From NCBI GenBank assembly GCA_020725315.1, contig DYFG01000019.1, positions 1 through 18,995 of the forward strand: a stretch of DNA of 18,995 nt. Direction: 5' to 3'. A program made the position numbers and the translations under genes. How positions within the stretch are numbered: position 1 is the first letter of the stretch; each line of letters starts with the position of its first letter. The notes beneath the pieces were generated by a model. That model was not told the origin of the DNA. It was given only the letters and a program-made list of their open reading frames with translations, and ran no database searches. This DNA is from Nitrosotalea sp. Lineage in GTDB: Archaea > Halobacteriota > Syntropharchaeia > Alkanophagales > Methanospirareceae. Below, one piece after another: positions 6,638-15,636 of this stretch.

Positions 6638-8698
6638 TTATTTATATACCAAAAACGGGTCCACCCATTGCGACCAGAACTGAACCGGGTTCTTAACCGG
6701 TACCATTGCTCCATTATCCGGGCTGAACAACTCGCTGTTGTAAAACAGGAAGCCTTCGTTCAGTTGATGATTTAAATTCGACCTCAGTAACCCTTCCACA
6801 GTTTCTTCTTCGATTTCTCCCGCTGCTTGCAGAATTCTTATCAGATAAGGCGTATCCCGTGGCCAGACCACCGCCTCATGGTATTCCTCATCGCCATAAT
6901 ATATTCTCTTAGAGGACTTCTTCACCAATAGCCCAAAAGGAAGTCCTTTCCGTTCAACGAGCAGATTAGCTTTCACTCCCGCGATGAATTGCTCCAATTC
7001 CTGCTGAGAAAAGATATGCTCATCCAGCAGCAAAGAGAATGCGACCACAGCGGGTGAGCCAGGCGTCTTATCCTTTTTACCATCCAACGTTACGAGATTG
7101 TATAAAATATCTTCTTGATCATCCCAGAATACGGTTTTGAAGTTTTTAGTTGCTCTTTCTGATAGTGAGGAAAGCTTCTCCTTTAAGTTCTCGTTCTCAG
7201 AACACATCTTCAGACAGTGACTTAACACTTTTATCCACTCTGCATTTATCTCAGGCAGGAAATACTTCGGCTTGTTCAGTTCGTCTTCCTGCCGTGCATC
7301 ACACCAGGAATCAGGTATTCTTACCGAAACGTTCATTCTTTTGCCATCTATTTCTACTATACGGCTCGAATCGGTCCACGAATGCCAGGGAACGACCGAA
7401 ACAAGCCCATTTTCATGCAGAACCGGTGCACCAGTTACCACGTTCACATCGTTCAGTTTGAACCGCGAGATGGTGAACTCTGCCCTATTTAAAATCAGGT
7501 TGGCAAAATCATCATCCCAATTCCGCTTTAAAAACTCGCCTGCGGCGATAAATGCGAGCAACGTTGCATCTGCGTTGTTATAGTCCAATTTCTCATCTGC
7601 TCTTTCCGGGAATCTATTTGGTATTCTACCATGGTTATCCTGATATTCGAAAGAATGGAGGATAATATTCCTTATCCTCGCGGCATGTCCAATGCGAATT
7701 AATGTCTCGATGTTGTTTACGATCCCCTCAAACAGGTCCCTGAACCAGGGCATTCTGAACCAAAAATCACCAGCTTCGTAGAAAAATTTATCAGCTACAT
7801 ACATCCCGAATCGTGAAAGTGCAAGTGCTCTGAAAGCAATTGCAGCATCTTTGATACCAAGCGATTTCACTAGTTCTCGTGCGCTCTTCTCTTCCTCGGC
7901 CTCATCGCTCAACCAATCATTGCCACATTCATTCAACCATTCAAGCTGTGCTTCTGAATTGCTGCATGAGATAACAAGCAACGCAGTGGAGGTATTATCC
8001 AGCAGAATCTCCATCTCGCCCAACGATATGGGCTTTTTTATCTCGCCTTTGAATACCACTTCCCCGTCTGTTTTTTCTCTGAATCCAGAGCCGAGTTTAT
8101 ACCACCATTCGATTTTCTTCTTCCAACTTCTGACCTCGCATTCGTTTACCGTTCTAATCGAGGTACATTTCTCATCTCTCCGGATCAGCATCCCATCGTT
8201 TAACGCAGTGGAAAAATGTCCCTCTGGCTCTGAATGGTCATACATCTGTCTTATATCAACGATCGGCTCGATTACCACCCTGTAAGGGCTTAGTGCGGTG
8301 CTTTCGAGCGCAAGGGCAAGGCAAGCAGTGATACCGTTTTGCCTTCCTCCGATATTCATCAAATAGTAACTTGTCGTGAGCTTTAAGCGCTCTGCTTCAT
8401 TTCCGTACGAGTAACTCATCTTCCACGGCGAAATCTTCACGTTCTTTGCTGAAAGCGCCACATATTCGCCATCTTTCTTCACTCCTACTGCTATTCCGTC
8501 GAGGAAGTGATAATTCTCTCCATTTATTAACACGGATAGACCTTCGTAGGGGTAATCCCGGTTTGGAATAATTTTGTTGCCGAGCGGGACAGAGAAAACT
8601 GATTGAGACCATGAAGCCTGAGGTCTTTTTATAATTGCATGCCGAGTAAGTGCAGGATTTTTATCCTCCACCGGTTGGAGGTCAATGCTTAGGTTCAT
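6638..8698 (-). CDS. glycogen debranching enzyme, amylo-alpha-1,6-glucosidase-like
   Basis: 686 residues; an N-terminal beta-rich domain (about 1-260) is followed by an (alpha/alpha)6-barrel of the GDE_C type. Barrel motifs: DFWFRMPWFRDLFEG (311-324; compare PWFxDWGRD of the family), HGRIPNRFP with LDYNNADATL shortly after (356-380), and WPRDTPYLIRIL near 610-625. The family removes alpha-1,6 branch points of glycogen. The classical PWFTDWGRDT is altered here to PWFRDLFEG, so the exact specificity is uncertain, although the later YNNADA and WPRDTP segments are well kept. It starts inside the end of the GH15 gene (17-nt overlap, ATG at 8698) and is followed 56 bp on by GH57, so all four sugar genes probably form one transcription unit. 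No signal peptide. Confidence 0.85.
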   Translation of the reverse strand: MNLSIDLQPVEDKNPALTRHAIIKRPQASWSQSVFSVPLGNKIIPNRDYPYEGLSVLINGENYHFLDGIAVGVKKDGEYVALSAKNVKISPWKMSYSYGNEAERLKLTTSYYLMNIGGRQNGITACLALALESTALSPYRVVIEPIVDIRQMYDHSEPEGHFSTALNDGMLIRRDEKCTSIRTVNECEVRSWKKKIEWWYKLGSGFREKTDGEVVFKGEIKKPISLGEMEILLDNTSTALLVISCSNSEAQLEWLNECGNDWLSDEAEEEKSARELVKSLGIKDAAIAFRALALSRFGMYVADKFFYEAGDFWFRMPWFRDLFEGIVNNIETLIRIGHAARIRNIILHSFEYQDNHGRIPNRFPERADEKLDYNNADATLLAFIAAGEFLKRNWDDDFANLILNRAEFTISRFKLNDVNVVTGAPVLHENGLVSVVPWHSWTDSSRIVEIDGKRMNVSVRIPDSWCDARQEDELNKPKYFLPEINAEWIKVLSHCLKMCSENENLKEKLSSLSERATKNFKTVFWDDQEDILYNLVTLDGKKDKTPGSPAVVAFSLLLDEHIFSQQELEQFIAGVKANLLVERKGLPFGLLVKKSSKRIYYGDEEYHEAVVWPRDTPYLIRILQAAGEIEEETVEGLLRSNLNHQLNEGFLFYNSELFSPDNGAMVPVKNPVQFWSQWVDPFLVYK

Positions 8699-9803
8699 GC
8701 TTTACAAAATCTTTCCGTCGTAAATAATGGCTTGAGAGAGCAAACATCGCATGAGCCCAAACGAGTGGACAAACCGATTTTTGCAGCGTATTCTCAAACA
8801 TCTGCTCAGGAATGTACGGGCTAGCCAACCGGTTTAACACCCAGTCGTGGTATCTTTTCGCCTTTTCCCGCTCCATTCTCAATGAGTAATAGAGCGAGAG
8901 CCAGAAATTGAGCAGAGGCCATGCACCTCCTCCTTTGCATCTCAACGTACCTTCTTGCGTCCATCCGTCATAAACATCCTTCTCGTATCGATGAACGCCG
9001 CCACGTTCTACTATCTTCTTCTCCATCGCATGTACCGTATTCACCATCCGCTGCTCGTCTGCCGTGCATACCTCAAACGGATATACCAGCCCGAGCAAGG
9101 AAGCATCAACGTTATAATCGTTTATCTTGCCAAAAGTTCTCAAGAAATATCTCCTTTTTCTATCATATCCGTTATTTATCCTCTCTTCCATTTCCTCCGC
9201 ACATCTCAGCCAGTTCTTATCGGTGTTTTCGTTTTTCAGTTCTATCATCGCCGCGGCGCATTTCAGTCCCTGCGCACACGCAGCCAGGGAATACGCATGA
9301 TTATCCTCGAGTTCGGGAAACGTGCTTCGCTCTTCCCATAAGTCGTATGTTTGCACGACAAAGTGATTCCTGTCCCAAAGTTTACAGATTCCATCCGCAG
9401 CCTTCACTATCAAGTCTTTGAACTCGACAGCATCCCCAGTTCTTTGGTGATAGGAGTAGTGGTGCCAGACCGCCCATAACAAAGTGCCAGTTTGGTCCGG
9501 CTGGAATTGCCCGCCCGCTTTTGCACCATGGGTATAATACCTCTGGTGGAAAATACCATCTTTATCAAATCCTTCCGCCCGCTCTAAACACCACTGGAAA
9601 AAATCTTTCTGGATTTCTATGCCCAGAATGTCCGCCGCCACACAGATAAAGGATGCGTCTCTCACCCAGACGTAGCGATAGTGCGAAACATCCCGTGGAT
9701 AATATCTTTTATCCGTATTGGCAGCAACTATCGCACCATTTTCCAGAGAAGCATCTTGAATTATCCTTTTTGTGCTCGTTAGTAAGACTTCTTCTTCGAT
9801 CAT
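8682..9803 (-). CDS. GH15 glucoamylase-like hydrolase
   Basis: 373 residues, consisting of the (alpha/alpha)6 catalytic domain only; the N-terminal beta-sandwich of many prokaryotic GH15 enzymes is absent. GH15 landmarks: YRYVWVRDASF (42-52), QFQPDQTGTLLWAVWHH (99-115), YDLWEER (153-159) with the general acid Glu, GGAWPLLNFWLSLYY (292-306) and SPYIPEQ (328-334) with general base E333. The family releases glucose from alpha-glucan ends by inversion; archaeal relatives include glucoamylases and trehalases, and the substrate here is not decided by sequence. Placement among GH57 and debranching genes favours glucoamylase action on glycogen. No signal peptide. It overlaps the next gene by 17 nt, and an imperfect hairpin lies in the 76-bp gap before it. 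Confidence 0.9.
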   Translation of the reverse strand: MIEEEVLLTSTKRIIQDASLENGAIVAANTDKRYYPRDVSHYRYVWVRDASFICVAADILGIEIQKDFFQWCLERAEGFDKDGIFHQRYYTHGAKAGGQFQPDQTGTLLWAVWHHYSYHQRTGDAVEFKDLIVKAADGICKLWDRNHFVVQTYDLWEERSTFPELEDNHAYSLAACAQGLKCAAAMIELKNENTDKNWLRCAEEMEERINNGYDRKRRYFLRTFGKINDYNVDASLLGLVYPFEVCTADEQRMVNTVHAMEKKIVERGGVHRYEKDVYDGWTQEGTLRCKGGGAWPLLNFWLSLYYSLRMEREKAKRYHDWVLNRLASPYIPEQMFENTLQKSVCPLVWAHAMFALSSHYLRRKDFVKHEPKH

Positions 9804-9845
9804 TTTTTGCCAAACCCATCAAGAGAACACTTCGGTGTTAATCGA

Positions 9846-9876
9846 GCACACGCATTCTTTTTTATTCAGTGTGTGC
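9846..9876 (-). other. imperfect hairpin in the gap between GH57 and GH15 genes
   Basis: GCACACGCA at 9846-9854 can pair with AGTGTGTGC at 9868-9876 apart from one mismatch/GU and one end pair. The loop is A-rich on the transcribed strand. It could be a processing or attenuation element within the polycistron, or chance. Confidence 0.25.
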
Positions 9877-9879
9877 ATT

Positions 9880-11046
9880 TTAACTTTTCTGAGCAGCTCT
9901 TTCACGCATCAACCTCTTAGCATCTTTCGTATCTTCATACACCCGGTGAACCCATGCATCGCCCCAGAAGAAATTACAACTGGTTTCCGCTCTCAATACC
10001 AGCTCCTCTATTTTATCCCGCATATCTTCTCTCAGCTTTCCGGCTTTTTTCAAGTCATGGAATCTTTTACTCACACCCCAAATCTCTTCTAAACCTTTTT
10101 TTTGCGTTTCCGAGCCCTGCCACTGGCTGAAATCGTAACCACTCGTGTTGGCTACGTTCCATGCACCGGTTTGAACGTGTACATAGTCCTCCGGCGGATT
10201 TTCTTTGATGAACTCGCTTATCGTAATGGGTCTTATATGGGTCGCGCCACTTCTCACCTTTTCCAGATAAGGAGCGAAGAAATAGCCCCAGAATCCTGAA
10301 GGTTCGTGTGTCTGCCTGAACCACCCTCCATTCTCGCCATCAGACCATGTGGTAACAAGACAATTTCCCTCGCATTCCGCTGTTTTACGCATGACCTCAT
10401 TCTCGAACCATTCGGGATTAAATCCACTCTCTTGAGCGTTGCTGATGTCCCTGTCCCTGGGGATCACGATTATCTCGGAGCCCTCGTATGCCGCTCTATG
10501 AGGTTTGTATGTTATCTCCTCTCTCTTCAAATCACCTTTAAGCGGTTTGATATGAACGCTGTCAACAACCACGTAGTTGAAGCCGGTCTTCTTGAGCGCG
10601 GGAATCATCTCCATCGAAAAGCCCATCTCCGGTGGCCAGAACCCGTTCGCATGAAATCCGAGTTCTTCTGCCCGCTGCTGCCATCTTATTATCTGTGGCT
10701 CCCAATCCTCCACGGGGATCAAAGGAAAAAGGGGATGGTAGTAACCCATGCCAAGGAATTCTATTCCTTTTCCTTTTACCATCGGATATTCACGCACCAT
10801 CCTTCTCAGGTCAACCGTTGCGGAAAACGCTTCTACGATCCTCTTATTCGAAAGCTGGTCCAGCAATATCCCGGAAAAACCGAGATGCACCTTTGCAATA
10901 CCCGCATACCTCTTCAGATACTTCAACGGACGTTCGTAGCATAAAATGATCTGCTTCGCTTCCCATTCATTTTCCTTCAGCAGTAAATCTATATTCCCGG
11001 GCGGCTGGTGCATGTGCAAGCCCAGCGCATGATACACTTCTCGCAT
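9880..11046 (-). CDS. GH57 glycoside hydrolase (glucanotransferase/amylopullulanase-like)
   Basis: 388-residue GH57 catalytic domain, a different subgroup from the one at 5082. The five regions are HMHQPPGN (11-18), GMGYYHPLFPL (99-109), NGFWPPEMGF (134-143) with probable nucleophile E140, TTWSDGENGGWF (232-243) with probable acid/base D236, and AETSCNFFWGDAW (353-365). The nucleophile-acid spacing of 96 is normal. The pattern is that of short GH57 enzymes acting on alpha-glucans; 4-alpha-glucanotransferase, amylopullulanase-type and uncharacterised subgroups share it, so activity is left open. It is cytosolic, with no signal peptide. First gene of the four-gene sugar cluster. No SD is seen before the ATG; a TATA-like element ~29 bp upstream suggests a leaderless mRNA. 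Confidence 0.9.
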   Translation of the reverse strand: MREVYHALGLHMHQPPGNIDLLLKENEWEAKQIILCYERPLKYLKRYAGIAKVHLGFSGILLDQLSNKRIVEAFSATVDLRRMVREYPMVKGKGIEFLGMGYYHPLFPLIPVEDWEPQIIRWQQRAEELGFHANGFWPPEMGFSMEMIPALKKTGFNYVVVDSVHIKPLKGDLKREEITYKPHRAAYEGSEIIVIPRDRDISNAQESGFNPEWFENEVMRKTAECEGNCLVTTWSDGENGGWFRQTHEPSGFWGYFFAPYLEKVRSGATHIRPITISEFIKENPPEDYVHVQTGAWNVANTSGYDFSQWQGSETQKKGLEEIWGVSKRFHDLKKAGKLREDMRDKIEELVLRAETSCNFFWGDAWVHRVYEDTKDAKRLMRERAAQKS

Positions 11047-11069
11047 AATAATAGTGGTATTTTTGAGGA

Positions 11070-11082
11070 TTATAATAATTTC
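11070..11082 (-). promoter_or_regulatory. candidate TATA box for the glycogen cluster
   Basis: AATTATTATAATC on the minus strand, centred about 29 bp ahead of the ATG at 11046, with a BRE-like CGAA just upstream. The spacing would place transcription start at or near the start codon. Confidence 0.4.
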
Positions 11083-11185
11083 GTACTAAACGGGCACTTT
11101 TGACTGTTAGCTGAAGTTCCATAAGTCTTGAATATCTTTGTCAATATCCACTCCAAATTGTCTACCGAATTCACACTTGTCCGAT

Positions 11186-12355
11186 TTACTTCTCGATCAC
11201 CATCTCCTCGACGGCAATGCCGAAATGCCGCGCGGCTTCCGTTACATGAACTAAAACCTCATCACCCTCCTTCAAATCAACCACGGAAATCGGCTTATCC
11301 TTTCCCATTAGCTTTATCGTCTCCGCATTCTGGAGTATTATACTGCATATCCTTTTCTCTCCGTCACCTGCTTCAACCTCAGCTTCCACAAGCATGAGCG
11401 GTCGCCTCTCTATCTTCACCCTGCCAACCACAGCGCTTCGTGCTTTGCCTTCTGCATTTACAATGAGCACCTCATCTCCGGATGACAACTCCGACAAATA
11501 CTTCGTCTTTTCACCCACCAGCACATACGCATACACCGGACCCGCATTCACTCGGAACGGTCTCGCCGCGACATAAGGGCTCTCTTCCGATTCCGAATGC
11601 ACGAGGAAGAACGCAAAAGACTGCGAACCAACGAGCATACCCTCGCCTCGCACCATCAAGGAGCAGGTATCCACGCATACCCGGTCACCCATCTCAAGTT
11701 CCTTCATTTTTGTTATCCGTGCTGTGGATAGAGGAATCGCGCCCATTGTGCTCGCATCTCGTATCTCGACCGCTCTTTTCAGCTCTGACGCATCGTCTGT
11801 ATCCATAAGAACGCCGTCAGCACCATATTCGAGCGTTTCAAGTGCCGTCCGTGCCTCTTCTGCACTCTGCACGCCTGCTATCACCTTCGCTTCCTTATGT
11901 TGCAATTCCGCAATGATATTCTCCAGCGGGATGATCTTCCAATCCTTTCCTATCACAATCACGTAATTACAGTAATCCGCAATATCCACGGCAAATCGCT
12001 CATAACCCTTGCCTCTCATCTCCACGTATCCGGCATTTGGCTTAACACCAAAAGTCCGCTTCAACGCACCTAAAACAATAGATTCACTTATCTCTGATGG
12101 AATCGGCATTGTTCCATCACCCTCACTTCTCTTTCCATAAACGACTATATCCACTTCTCCTCCTGTCTCCAAATCCGATTCTGCTGCAAACGCCGCTATG
12201 GTTATACGACCTAATTCCCGCACCTTTGCTACGTCCTCTTCTTCGACAAGCACGCCATCCACTCCTGACTCCAAACCCGTGGTAATCCTCGACTTCTTTT
12301 CATCCCATGTCCCGCCATCAGCTTTTATCCATATCTCTTTTCTCTTCTCTCTCAT
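11186..12355 (-). CDS. aroB': 3-dehydroquinate synthase II
   Basis: 389 residues. NAD-dependent enzyme that oxidatively deaminates and cyclises 2-amino-3,7-dideoxy-D-threo-hept-6-ulosonate to 3-dehydroquinate, the archaeal replacement for classical AroB. Family features: KEIWIKADGGTWDEKK (6-21), IGKDWKIIPLENIIAEL (135-151), GDRVCVDTCSL (223-233), GEGMLVGSQS (237-246) and RPFRVNAGPVYAYV (265-278). The length matches the MJ1249 family (360-390). The start at 12355 follows GGGGAG. It lies 118 bp downstream of ADH synthase, which makes its substrate, so the two act in sequence in the cytosol. The gap between them carries a copy of the repeat words also found after trkH. Confidence 0.95.
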   Translation of the reverse strand: MREKRKEIWIKADGGTWDEKKSRITTGLESGVDGVLVEEEDVAKVRELGRITIAAFAAESDLETGGEVDIVVYGKRSEGDGTMPIPSEISESIVLGALKRTFGVKPNAGYVEMRGKGYERFAVDIADYCNYVIVIGKDWKIIPLENIIAELQHKEAKVIAGVQSAEEARTALETLEYGADGVLMDTDDASELKRAVEIRDASTMGAIPLSTARITKMKELEMGDRVCVDTCSLMVRGEGMLVGSQSFAFFLVHSESEESPYVAARPFRVNAGPVYAYVLVGEKTKYLSELSSGDEVLIVNAEGKARSAVVGRVKIERRPLMLVEAEVEAGDGEKRICSIILQNAETIKLMGKDKPISVVDLKEGDEVLVHVTEAARHFGIAVEEMVIEK

Positions 12356-12450
12356 TCCCAGCTCCCCTTCTTATTCCGCCTCGTACAAAGGAAAATAGAA
12401 GAAATACAATTAAAAACAAAATGAGAAACAGCCAGCTAAAAAGTAAATAG

Positions 12451-12473
12451 CCACTGGCGGACACTATTGACTA
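12451..12473 (-). repeat. short repeat words shared with the region after trkH
   Basis: TAGTCAATAG (12464-12473 on the minus strand) directly follows the ADH synthase stop, and CCAGTGGCT follows a few bases later. The stretch after the trkH stop (4090-4110) has the same two words, CAGTGGCC and TAGTCAATAG, in swapped order. They are probably traces of one dispersed intergenic repeat; chance is not excluded. Confidence 0.35.
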
Positions 12474-13298
12474 TCACGGTAACATCTCCATCGCTTCGTT
12501 CGCCGAAACGCCCTCATGCACTACCTTACTCAGTGCCTTCGTCATGTTTGTCGGGCTCTTATGCTGAAATACATTTCTACCTATTGATACACCTGAGGCA
12601 CCCGCGGAGATCGCGTCTTCTACCATCTCCAGCACCTCCGCATCGGTATTCGCCTTGGGACCGCCTGCTATTATCACGGGCACGGGACAGCTCCGTATTA
12701 CCTCCTTGAAGGAATCAGGATCACCCGTATAATTGGTTTTGATAAGATCAGCGCCAAGTTCCGCACCTACTCGGGCAACATGCCTCACCACCTCGGGGTC
12801 GTGTTCACTCTTCACCTTCTTCCCACGCGGATACATCATCGCCAGAAGCGGCATGTTCCACTCCTCACAGACCATTGTCGTCATTCCAAGCGCCTCAAGC
12901 ATCTCCGCCTCGTTCTCCGCACCCACATTCACGTGCATTGAGACCGCATCAGCACCTAATCGTATCGCTTCTTCCACCGTAGCGACTATAACCTTGTTCA
13001 ATGGGTCAGGCCCCAACGAAGTGCTCGCAGATAGGTGAATTATGAGCCCGATATCCTTACCATATCCCCGGTGGCCAGCAATTACAATTCCCTTATGCAG
13101 GAGAACCGCGTTTGCTCCTCCTTCTGCTACCGCATTCACCACACTCTTCATGTCCGTCAATCCGTATATAGGACCTGATGTCACACCGTGGTCCATTGGA
13201 ACAACAACCGTTCTCCCGCTCTTCCGGTCCATTATCCGTTCCATTCTTATACTCTTCCCTATGCCCATCTGTTCCATCCGCTCTCTTATACTTGTCAT
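12474..13298 (-). CDS. aroA': 2-amino-3,7-dideoxy-D-threo-hept-6-ulosonate (ADH) synthase
   Basis: 274-residue class I aldolase-fold enzyme of the alternative archaeal shikimate entry. It performs a transaldolase reaction between 6-deoxy-5-ketofructose 1-phosphate and aspartate semialdehyde. Key residues line up with the characterised M. jannaschii enzyme MJ0400 (D33, Y153, K184) at a constant +3 offset: PMDHGVTSGP with D36, MMYPRG with Y156, and LIKTNY with Schiff-base K187. The phosphate-binding end IIAGGPKA and GASGVSIGRNVFQ is also present. The start at 13298 has GGGGTGAG ~9 nt upstream. It sits 18 bp after the two-TM gene and 118 bp before aroB'. FBP-aldolase class I relatives share the fold, but the aroB' neighbour supports this assignment. 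Confidence 0.95.
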   Translation of the reverse strand: MTSIRERMEQMGIGKSIRMERIMDRKSGRTVVVPMDHGVTSGPIYGLTDMKSVVNAVAEGGANAVLLHKGIVIAGHRGYGKDIGLIIHLSASTSLGPDPLNKVIVATVEEAIRLGADAVSMHVNVGAENEAEMLEALGMTTMVCEEWNMPLLAMMYPRGKKVKSEHDPEVVRHVARVGAELGADLIKTNYTGDPDSFKEVIRSCPVPVIIAGGPKANTDAEVLEMVEDAISAGASGVSIGRNVFQHKSPTNMTKALSKVVHEGVSANEAMEMLP

Positions 13299-13316
13299 TT
13301 TCTTCTCACCCCTATC

Positions 13317-13676
13317 TTAAAGGTACTCCTCTTTGAACTTCTCATCTCTCTCCATCTCTTCTTTAATCTTCTTTAAATTCTCCTTGAACTCACCGATATT
13401 ATCAGCACCCACGGTAGCCATGATTGAGATGGTGATTGGTCTTCTTATAATCTCCTTGAGGAAGGGAAAAAGATACTTCTGGGTGAATCTTACGCTACCG
13501 ACATAAAGAGTTGCGACGAGGCTAAGCATTCCAGAAGCAAATGAAGCAAATCCCATTGCTTTTGTTACTGGAGAACTTGAAAAAAAGAGATAGCCACCAA
13601 TAGCAAAGAATAATATAGTTAATGCACTGAAGACTAAGATCCAAAATTTACTATGCTCTGCAACATTTATTCCCAT
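13317..13676 (-). CDS. small two-TM membrane protein of unknown function
   Basis: 119 residues that I do not recognise. There are two hydrophobic segments, about 10-33 (ILVFSALTILFFAIGGYLFF) and 40-60 (MGFASFASGMLSLVATLYVG), then an amphipathic stretch and a strongly charged C-terminal coil (FKENLKKIKEEMERDEKFKEEYL). The long cytosolic-looking helical tail suggests a small membrane anchor. The start at 13676 is preceded by GGGAGGGG, and a TATA-rich block lies further upstream. Only 18 bp separate it from aroA', so they may be co-transcribed, but nothing in the sequence links it to aromatic amino-acid synthesis. Confidence 0.7.
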   Translation of the reverse strand: MGINVAEHSKFWILVFSALTILFFAIGGYLFFSSSPVTKAMGFASFASGMLSLVATLYVGSVRFTQKYLFPFLKEIIRRPITISIMATVGADNIGEFKENLKKIKEEMERDEKFKEEYL

Positions 13677-13710
13677 TTACTTCCCCTCCCTCTTTATATT
13701 ACCTACATTT

Positions 13711-13730
13711 TTATTATATTTATATTATAT
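13711..13730 (-). promoter_or_regulatory. TATA-rich promoter region of the two-TM/aroA'/aroB' genes
   Basis: Minus strand reads ATATAATATAAATATAATAA, with several possible TATA boxes. Transcription would start about 25 bp on, shortly before the GGGAGGGG ribosome site and the ATG at 13676. The exact box cannot be chosen by eye. Confidence 0.4.
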
Positions 13731-13749
13731 CATCATCACCTTAAAAGAA

Positions 13750-15636
13750 CTATACCAATCGTAACGTCTCCAGGTTCATGGGGGCTACCGTCTCTATATT
13801 GAACTTCTTGTGTATTCCACTTGCCAATGCGGTACATTTGTGATTCTCGCCATGCATGCATATCACCTTGGATGGCAGTGGTCGTATCCGTCTCACGTAT
13901 TCAAGCAATTGATTGCGGTCAGAATGCCCGGAAAAACCATCAATTGTCTCTATCTTCATTTCCATTTTTATGTTCCCCATCTTGCCCTCGTTTGAGAACT
14001 GTATCTCATTCCACCCTTTCTGTATCCTCCTTCCAAGCGTTCCTTCCGCTTGGTACCCCACAAAGATAAGTGTATTCTTTTCATCTCGTGCAAGCCCTTT
14101 CAGGTATTCAAGCACAGGACCGCCATTGAGCATGCCTGAAGTGGAAAGGATGATGGATGGTTCCTTCTCCTCTATTACCGCCTTCCTTCTTTCTACATCG
14201 TCCACTTGCACGAAGATATCAGCTAAGAACGGATTTTCTCCCTGAAATATCGAATTCTTTAGATTCCTGTTGAGATACTCAGGATACGCTGTATGAACTG
14301 CCGTCGCATCCCAGATCATCCCGTCTAAATAGACCGGTACCTCCAATTGCATCCCCTCCAATGCGATCATCACCTCCTGCGAACGACCAACCGCAAAAGC
14401 AGGTATGATCACTTTTCCTCCCCCGTTTATCGTCTTCTCTATCTCCTCCTTTAAATTCTTCTCCGCCTCTCGTCTCAAGGGCTGGAGGTCGTTCATACCA
14501 CCATAGGTAGATTCTATAACCAACGCTTCAAGTCGTGCGAACCCATTGAAGGCAGGGTCGAAGAGAAACGTCCGCTCATACTTGATGTCTCCCGTAAATG
14601 CGATATTATAAAGCCCCTTTCCTGCATGGAAGTACGCAATCGAAGAGCCCAGTATGTGGCCTGCATTGTAAAAGGTGAGTTTCACATCAGGTGCTATATC
14701 GGTTACATCGCCATACTTCAACGGAATTGTATGTCTTATTGTATCTCGTATTAAGGATGATTTATATGGTATCTTCTTGCCATCCCGTGCTGAAACCTCG
14801 ATATAGTCAAGCAGTAAGAGTGCCATAAGGTCTCTCGTTGGTTGTGTCATGTAAATGGGGCCGTCATATCCGTATAAGAACAGAAGAGGCACCAAGCCAG
14901 AGTGGTCGAGATGTGCATGCGTTATTACGACCGCATCGATATCCTTTAGCGGTGACGCTTCGGGTACGTAGAGATAAGGCGTTCCCTCCGAGCCCACACT
15001 TACTCCACAGTCTATTAAAATCCTCGTTTCCGGCGTCGAGAGCATAAATGCATTCCTCCCAACCTCTCTGCATCCCCCTAAGGTCGTTACACGCAGCCAT
15101 TCATCTTCTTTCGTCTTATCTCGGTATATCTTCCTCCCTACTTTCTTCAAAAAGTCCTTCCTGAATTCGCTCTCCTCCCTTAAATACCTCCTTATGTTCT
15201 TTATTATCGATGATTGTATCGGTGGAGCTCGGATAACATTAGGTCGCCACCCTATCACCTTTGCTACCTCTCTCAATGTTGCTCCATGAGTGCCTATAAC
15301 CAATCCAGGCTTTTCGGCTTCTATTATCACCTCTGCCGTATCCATATCAAAATAAATATCCTTTATCCCGCCTTCCTCAGGTATAATATCATAAATAACC
15401 TTTGAAGCCTTCTCCGGCTCCATCAGTATATTGCTACTTTGTCTAACCGATATCCGCTTCTTCAATTCCTTCGCTAGTGTTCTCACGATACCGCCATCGT
15501 CAACGAATATCTTCGTGTCTTCCGTGTATATAACGAGTTCGGGTCCTTCAAACTCCACACCGCTAATGCTCACATTAGCCGGCAATAACTCTACTATTCG
15601 CTTCTTTAATTCTGAAAGTGTCTCTTCTGGTAACAT
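13750..15636 (-). CDS. fttA: transcription termination factor/RNase FttA (aCPSF1, KH-beta-CASP)
   Basis: 628 residues, the normal size for archaeal aCPSF1. Order: N-terminal KH-like region (about 1-140) with the motif GLVIGTHGATL (111-121), a metallo-beta-lactamase domain from about 182 (LGGCREVGRNAFML) with zinc motif HAHLDHSG (240-247) and GHILGSS, a beta-CASP insert with IPAFAVGRSQE and LSTSGMLNGGP, and C-terminal SGHSDRNQLLEY and CMHGE zinc/catalytic motifs. It cleaves nascent RNA 3' ends at U-rich sites and, with Spt4/5, terminates transcription in archaea. Single gene: 73 bp from the next gene and 107 bp from psmB. No strong SD precedes the ATG at 15636; the upstream gap has only weak TATA-like sequence. 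Confidence 0.96.
   Translation of the reverse strand: MLPEETLSELKKRIVELLPANVSISGVEFEGPELVIYTEDTKIFVDDGGIVRTLAKELKKRISVRQSSNILMEPEKASKVIYDIIPEEGGIKDIYFDMDTAEVIIEAEKPGLVIGTHGATLREVAKVIGWRPNVIRAPPIQSSIIKNIRRYLREESEFRKDFLKKVGRKIYRDKTKEDEWLRVTTLGGCREVGRNAFMLSTPETRILIDCGVSVGSEGTPYLYVPEASPLKDIDAVVITHAHLDHSGLVPLLFLYGYDGPIYMTQPTRDLMALLLLDYIEVSARDGKKIPYKSSLIRDTIRHTIPLKYGDVTDIAPDVKLTFYNAGHILGSSIAYFHAGKGLYNIAFTGDIKYERTFLFDPAFNGFARLEALVIESTYGGMNDLQPLRREAEKNLKEEIEKTINGGGKVIIPAFAVGRSQEVMIALEGMQLEVPVYLDGMIWDATAVHTAYPEYLNRNLKNSIFQGENPFLADIFVQVDDVERRKAVIEEKEPSIILSTSGMLNGGPVLEYLKGLARDEKNTLIFVGYQAEGTLGRRIQKGWNEIQFSNEGKMGNIKMEMKIETIDGFSGHSDRNQLLEYVRRIRPLPSKVICMHGENHKCTALASGIHKKFNIETVAPMNLETLRLV

Noticed and set aside
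8921..9421. 166-residue plus-strand reading frame
   Set aside because: Antisense shadow of the GH15 gene, whose motifs are clear on the minus strand.
11107..11184. Minus-strand fragment reading CEFGRQFGVDIDKDIQDLW upstream of the GH57 gene
   Set aside because: It looks protein-like and may be a relic, but it is under 30 codons, has no start, and no family could be named.
13821..14069. Plus-strand reading frames inside fttA
   Set aside because: Shadows of the conserved C-terminal domain of fttA on the opposite strand.
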